Shown here one piece after another: positions 61,238-64,000 of a DNA stretch of 64,000 nt. Positions within the stretch are counted from its first letter, which is position 1. Every line of letters starts with the position of its first letter. Origin of the DNA: Myroides sp. N17-2 (GTDB lineage: Bacteria > Bacteroidota > Bacteroidia > Flavobacteriales > Flavobacteriaceae); contig NZ_NSGJ01000019.1 of the NCBI RefSeq assembly GCF_002286775.1, forward strand, positions 24,132 through 88,131. Direction: 5' to 3'. The position numbers and the translations under genes are program-made. The notes under the pieces were generated by a model. That model had not been told where the DNA came from. It searched no databases and worked only from the letters and a program-made list of their open reading frames with translations.

Positions 61238-63208
61238 ATGAGAAAAGAGCTATTGAAAATAAGCTTATTCGGTATGCTATTATTGGCAGGAGTGCATACT
61301 CAGGCTCAGAAAGTAGCAGAGAAGAAAGCGGATAAAGAATATCAAACCCAAGCTTATGTAGATGCCATCAAGATTTATGAGCGCATCGCAGGTAAGGGGT
61401 ACACTAACGCAGATATGCTAAAGAAACTAGCAGATGCGTATTACTTTAACGGAAAGTTACTAGAGGCTAATCAGTGGTATGCGCAGTTATTCGACGGCGA
61501 GTATGACGATAAAGGCAAGGAGGCTATCCCATCAGAGTATTACTATCGCTATGCTCAGACGCTAAAATCTGTAGAGAACTACGACAAGTCAGGTCAGATG
61601 ATGCAGGAGTTCGCTAAGTTAGAAGGTAACGACTCAAGAGCACAGCTTTTTGAAGCAAGCAAGGACCGCTACCTAAAAGAGATAGAGAACAACTCAGATC
61701 GTTATGAATTAAAGAATATCGGAGTGAATACTGCGTATTCAGATTACGGAGCTACTATCTATGGAGACCAGCTAATCTATACGTCAGCGCGTCAGACAGA
61801 CCATCAGTCAGGTAAGCGATTACACGATTGGACAAATGAGAGTTTTACAAGTCTATTTAGCACGAAGATTAACACAGATGGAACATTTGATGAGCCTGTG
61901 AAGTTCGCACCAGAGCTAGATACTAAAGTAAACGAAGCTACGGCTGTGTTTACAGCAGATGGCAAGACGATGTACTTCACGCGTAACAATACAAGTGTAA
62001 AAGGAAAGAGAAGATTAAATAAAGACAACTCAACGCTCTTAAAAATATACAAAGCAACATTATCAGAAGAAGGCAAATGGGTAAATGTAGAAGAGTTGCC
62101 GTTTAACTCAGACAACTTTAATACGGCTCACCCAGCGCTTACCCCTGATGATAAGTGGCTTTACTTTTCATCAGACAGAGATGGGACTATCGGTCAGTCA
62201 GATATCTTTAGAGTGGCACTATATCCAACAGGCGAATACGGAAGCGTAGAGAATGTAGGGAAGAAAGTAAACACATCAGGAAGAGAGACTTTTCCGTTTA
62301 TCTCTAAAGATCACTTCTTGTTCTTCAGTTCGGATGGACATCCAGGATTAGGAGGATTAGATGTGTTTGTAGCCAAGATAAACGTAGATGGAAGCATCGG
62401 ACAGGTTACTAATATGGGAACGCCTATAAACAGTAGCACAGATGACTTCGGATTCTATGTGGATAAGAAAACTCACAAGGGATTTGTAAGTTCAAATAGA
62501 GCTAACTCAGTAGGAGGGGATGATATTTACTTCTTTATGGAGAAAGTGTGTCACCAGATCTTAGAGGGTATTGTGTTTGACAAGGATACACAAGCGGTAT
62601 TAGCCAATGCTAAAGTGACTATCTATAATAACGCATATACTGCTATCGGAGAGCTTATCACAGATGAAAAGGGATACTACAGAGTAGAAGATTTAGACTG
62701 TAATAAGAAGTACCGTCTGAAGGCAGAGGCACCGAAGTACAATACGGAAGAAGTATTAGTAGTGATGGATGCTAAGGCAGGTGGAGTGAAGAAACAAGAT
62801 ATTCCGTTAGAGAAAACAGAAAAGCCAATCTCTAAGAATGATGACTTGTTTAAGACACTTAAGCTAAACCCTATTTACTTTGACTTTGACAAATCGAACA
62901 TCCGTAGAGACGCATCGATTGAATTAATAAAAGTGGTAGAGGTATTGAAAGAATACCCAACGATGAAGATAGATGTACGCTCACATACAGATAGCAGAGG
63001 AAATGATGATTACAACTTGAAGTTATCAGATCGCAGAGCTAAATCAACTGTAGAGTGGATTATCAGTCAAGGAATCGATGCAAGTCGAGTAACAGGACAG
63101 GGATACGGAGAGACACAATTACAGAACAAGTGTAGTAATGGTGTACCGTGTACAGTAGAAGAACATCAATTAAATAGACGTAGTGAATTTATCGTTACAG
63201 AATTGTAA
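61238..63208 (+). CDS. PorE-like OmpA-family protein, locus B
   Basis: 656 aa, with TPR-like, PD40 propeller, regulatory-like and OmpA C-terminal domains as in the locus A copy, from which it differs at about ten residues (for example LLEANQWYAQ for LPEANQWYEQ, ELIKVV for ELMKVV, and a final TEL for TDL). Many differences between the two genes are synonymous and clustered, while other stretches are identical, which is the pattern of gene conversion. It starts 91 bp after PorP (26 bp in locus A). It should anchor the complex to peptidoglycan and is the last gene of locus B. Confidence 0.9.
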   Translation: MRKELLKISLFGMLLLAGVHTQAQKVAEKKADKEYQTQAYVDAIKIYERIAGKGYTNADMLKKLADAYYFNGKLLEANQWYAQLFDGEYDDKGKEAIPSEYYYRYAQTLKSVENYDKSGQMMQEFAKLEGNDSRAQLFEASKDRYLKEIENNSDRYELKNIGVNTAYSDYGATIYGDQLIYTSARQTDHQSGKRLHDWTNESFTSLFSTKINTDGTFDEPVKFAPELDTKVNEATAVFTADGKTMYFTRNNTSVKGKRRLNKDNSTLLKIYKATLSEEGKWVNVEELPFNSDNFNTAHPALTPDDKWLYFSSDRDGTIGQSDIFRVALYPTGEYGSVENVGKKVNTSGRETFPFISKDHFLFFSSDGHPGLGGLDVFVAKINVDGSIGQVTNMGTPINSSTDDFGFYVDKKTHKGFVSSNRANSVGGDDIYFFMEKVCHQILEGIVFDKDTQAVLANAKVTIYNNAYTAIGELITDEKGYYRVEDLDCNKKYRLKAEAPKYNTEEVLVVMDAKAGGVKKQDIPLEKTEKPISKNDDLFKTLKLNPIYFDFDKSNIRRDASIELIKVVEVLKEYPTMKIDVRSHTDSRGNDDYNLKLSDRRAKSTVEWIISQGIDASRVTGQGYGETQLQNKCSNGVPCTVEEHQLNRRSEFIVTEL

Positions 63209-63255
63209 TATAAAAACGTATAAAACGTATATTACGTAATACAAAAGCAACAAAA

Positions 63256-63310
63256 CAATTTTTTTTTCGACCGATCCTGCTGTAGGATGTTAAACTAACA
63301 GTATTAGCCA
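63256..63310 (+). ncRNA. Conserved 3'-end RNA-like element, locus B copy
   Basis: The second copy of the element at 46614-46670, again right behind the ompA-like gene: CCGATCCTGCTGTAGGAT, then TTAAACTAACAGTATTAGCC. It differs from the first copy at very few positions, while the terminators that follow are unlike each other. Confidence 0.5.
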
Positions 63311-63312
63311 CT

Positions 63313-63342
63313 AAAAGCTCCCGTAAGGGAGCTTTTTTTTTG
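63313..63342 (+). terminator. Terminator of locus B operon
   Basis: AAAGCTCCC (63314-63322) pairs with GGGAGCTTT (63327-63335) around GTAA, followed by T residues to 63341. Confidence 0.88.
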
Positions 63343-63773
63343 ATTTATATTTTTGGTATCAGCATACCTATTAGCACATTTGAGAAATTTAAGTGTATAA
63401 ATTAGGTCTTTTTATAGTTTTGTTTTTTAGTGTGTTAAGTGATATTGAATAGAATTAGTTTGTAATATTTTACTTTCAATTATTCTATCTTGGAAATGTT
63501 GGATGGATATGTATGTTGTTAGATCTTGTTTACCATTCCATTTGATATTTTTATAATAGATTTTAATTAGAATAGTTGTGTCTAATTGTTTTTAAAACAT
63601 GATAGTTGGAAATTTATTGTTAATAATGGTTTAATTACAATGTGTTAAAATTTTTTTTATAAACGGCTATTTAATGTTAAAATTATTTTTAATTTTGTTA
63701 TTTACTACAATGTTTTATTTTGTTATGTGATTATTCTATTTAATTAAGATAAATGAGTGTTAAAAATATAGGT
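63343..63773. other. Intergenic before the partial third locus
   Basis: About 430 very AT-rich bases with no gene that I can support. There is no AraC-type regulator here, unlike in front of loci A and B. It presumably contains the promoter of the gene at 63774. Confidence 0.4.
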
Positions 63774-64000
63774 ATGAAAAAGGTAGGTGTATTAAAGTTA
63801 GTGCTGTTTTCTAGTGTGTTAGTAGGGTATGCAGAAAGTAATGCACAGGAGACTAGTATTAATTTATACAATAATGACAAAATTTTTGTTAGTCAGAATG
63901 AGGTGCTGAGCGTGCAAGGTCGCTTTGAGAATGGAAAGTTAGGTGAATTTAGAAATGCTGGAGACGTTCATTTCTTCAATGATTTTAACAATGGAGGAAT
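63774..64000 (+). CDS. Exported protein, N-terminal part only; related to the T9SS type B CTD genes
   Basis: Starts at ATG 63774 (an in-frame ATG at 63753 is possible) and runs off the right edge after 75 codons. The signal peptide is VLKLVLFSSVLVGYAESNAQ. The mature start (INLYNNDKIFVSQNEVLSVQ, then GEFRNAGDVHFFNDFNNGG) has the same layout as the front of the locus A and B CTD proteins (FVNHGSMISV, STAYDFNN, YYYRNFNNDG). This suggests a third copy of the CTD-protein gene, though the sorting domain itself is beyond the window. Confidence 0.6.
   Translation, partial: MKKVGVLKLVLFSSVLVGYAESNAQETSINLYNNDKIFVSQNEVLSVQGRFENGKLGEFRNAGDVHFFNDFNNGG

Noticed and set aside
1..64000. Possible prophage, CRISPR, tRNA cluster or insertion sequence
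   Set aside because: I read both strands for transposase, integrase, repeat-spacer and tRNA-like patterns and found none that held up.

Overview
The window looks like chromosomal DNA of a member of the Flavobacteriaceae (Bacteroidota). The evidence is low GC, promoters of the Bacteroidota type (TTG, then TAnnTTTG), a TonB-dependent receptor with an OMP_b-brl_3-type barrel, alternative-type GlmU, DUF4199 and DUF4268 proteins, and type IX secretion (T9SS) parts: PorP/SprF-like proteins, OmpA/PorE-like proteins and a type B (gliding-motility-associated) C-terminal sorting domain. A Myroides-like genus is my guess from overall style, not something I could test. I saw no tRNA, rRNA, CRISPR array, transposase or prophage.

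Positions 1-31.2 kb are ordinary core genome. In order they hold: the end of a lysozyme-like peptidoglycan enzyme; a solitary trpB behind a Trp-codon leader peptide and terminator (a transcription attenuator); fumC; an unlisted 56-aa membrane protein; a TonB-dependent receptor; an ArsC-like protein; CPBP protease, menE and a secreted glutaminase; ndk; an ABC exporter-DUF2971-pncB operon; a DUF4199-glycosyltransferase-phosphosugar mutase operon; an S37-type peptidase; DUF695; rpmE2 with a structured leader; a lipoprotein with two tandem paralogues of unknown family; alternative GlmU; a POTRA/barrel protein; DUF4268; a CoA-type Nudix hydrolase; a PlsC-like acyltransferase; and a large TPR protein. 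Most transcription units end in clear hairpin terminators, several of them shared by convergent genes.

Positions 32-63.3 kb hold two paralogous copies of one multigene surface system, with a third gene of the same kind starting at the right edge (63774). Each copy has, in the same order: two membrane-embedded AraC-type regulators; a 1267-1481-aa repetitive stalk-like exported protein; a large head-like protein (797 or 1404 aa) whose last ~350 residues are shared between copies while the front is unrelated; a T9SS type B CTD protein; a PorP/SprF-like barrel; and a PorE-like OmpA protein. Copy A also has a 127-aa exported protein. The 5' genes have diverged strongly between copies. The last ~3.7 kb (second half of the CTD gene through ompA) is nearly identical in patches, which suggests gene conversion. 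Copies A and B also share features outside the genes: hairpins without U-tracts behind the stalk gene, a conserved 3' RNA-like element before the terminator, and a 13-mer with a -7 box upstream of the first regulator.

My reading is that each locus encodes a self-contained, regulated, T9SS-exported surface structure with its own outer-membrane partner (PorP-like) and peptidoglycan anchor (PorE-like). The variable head on a conserved tail suggests diversification of an adhesin or appendage. That function is inference. The gene order, the shared modules and the patchy identity are visible in the sequence.
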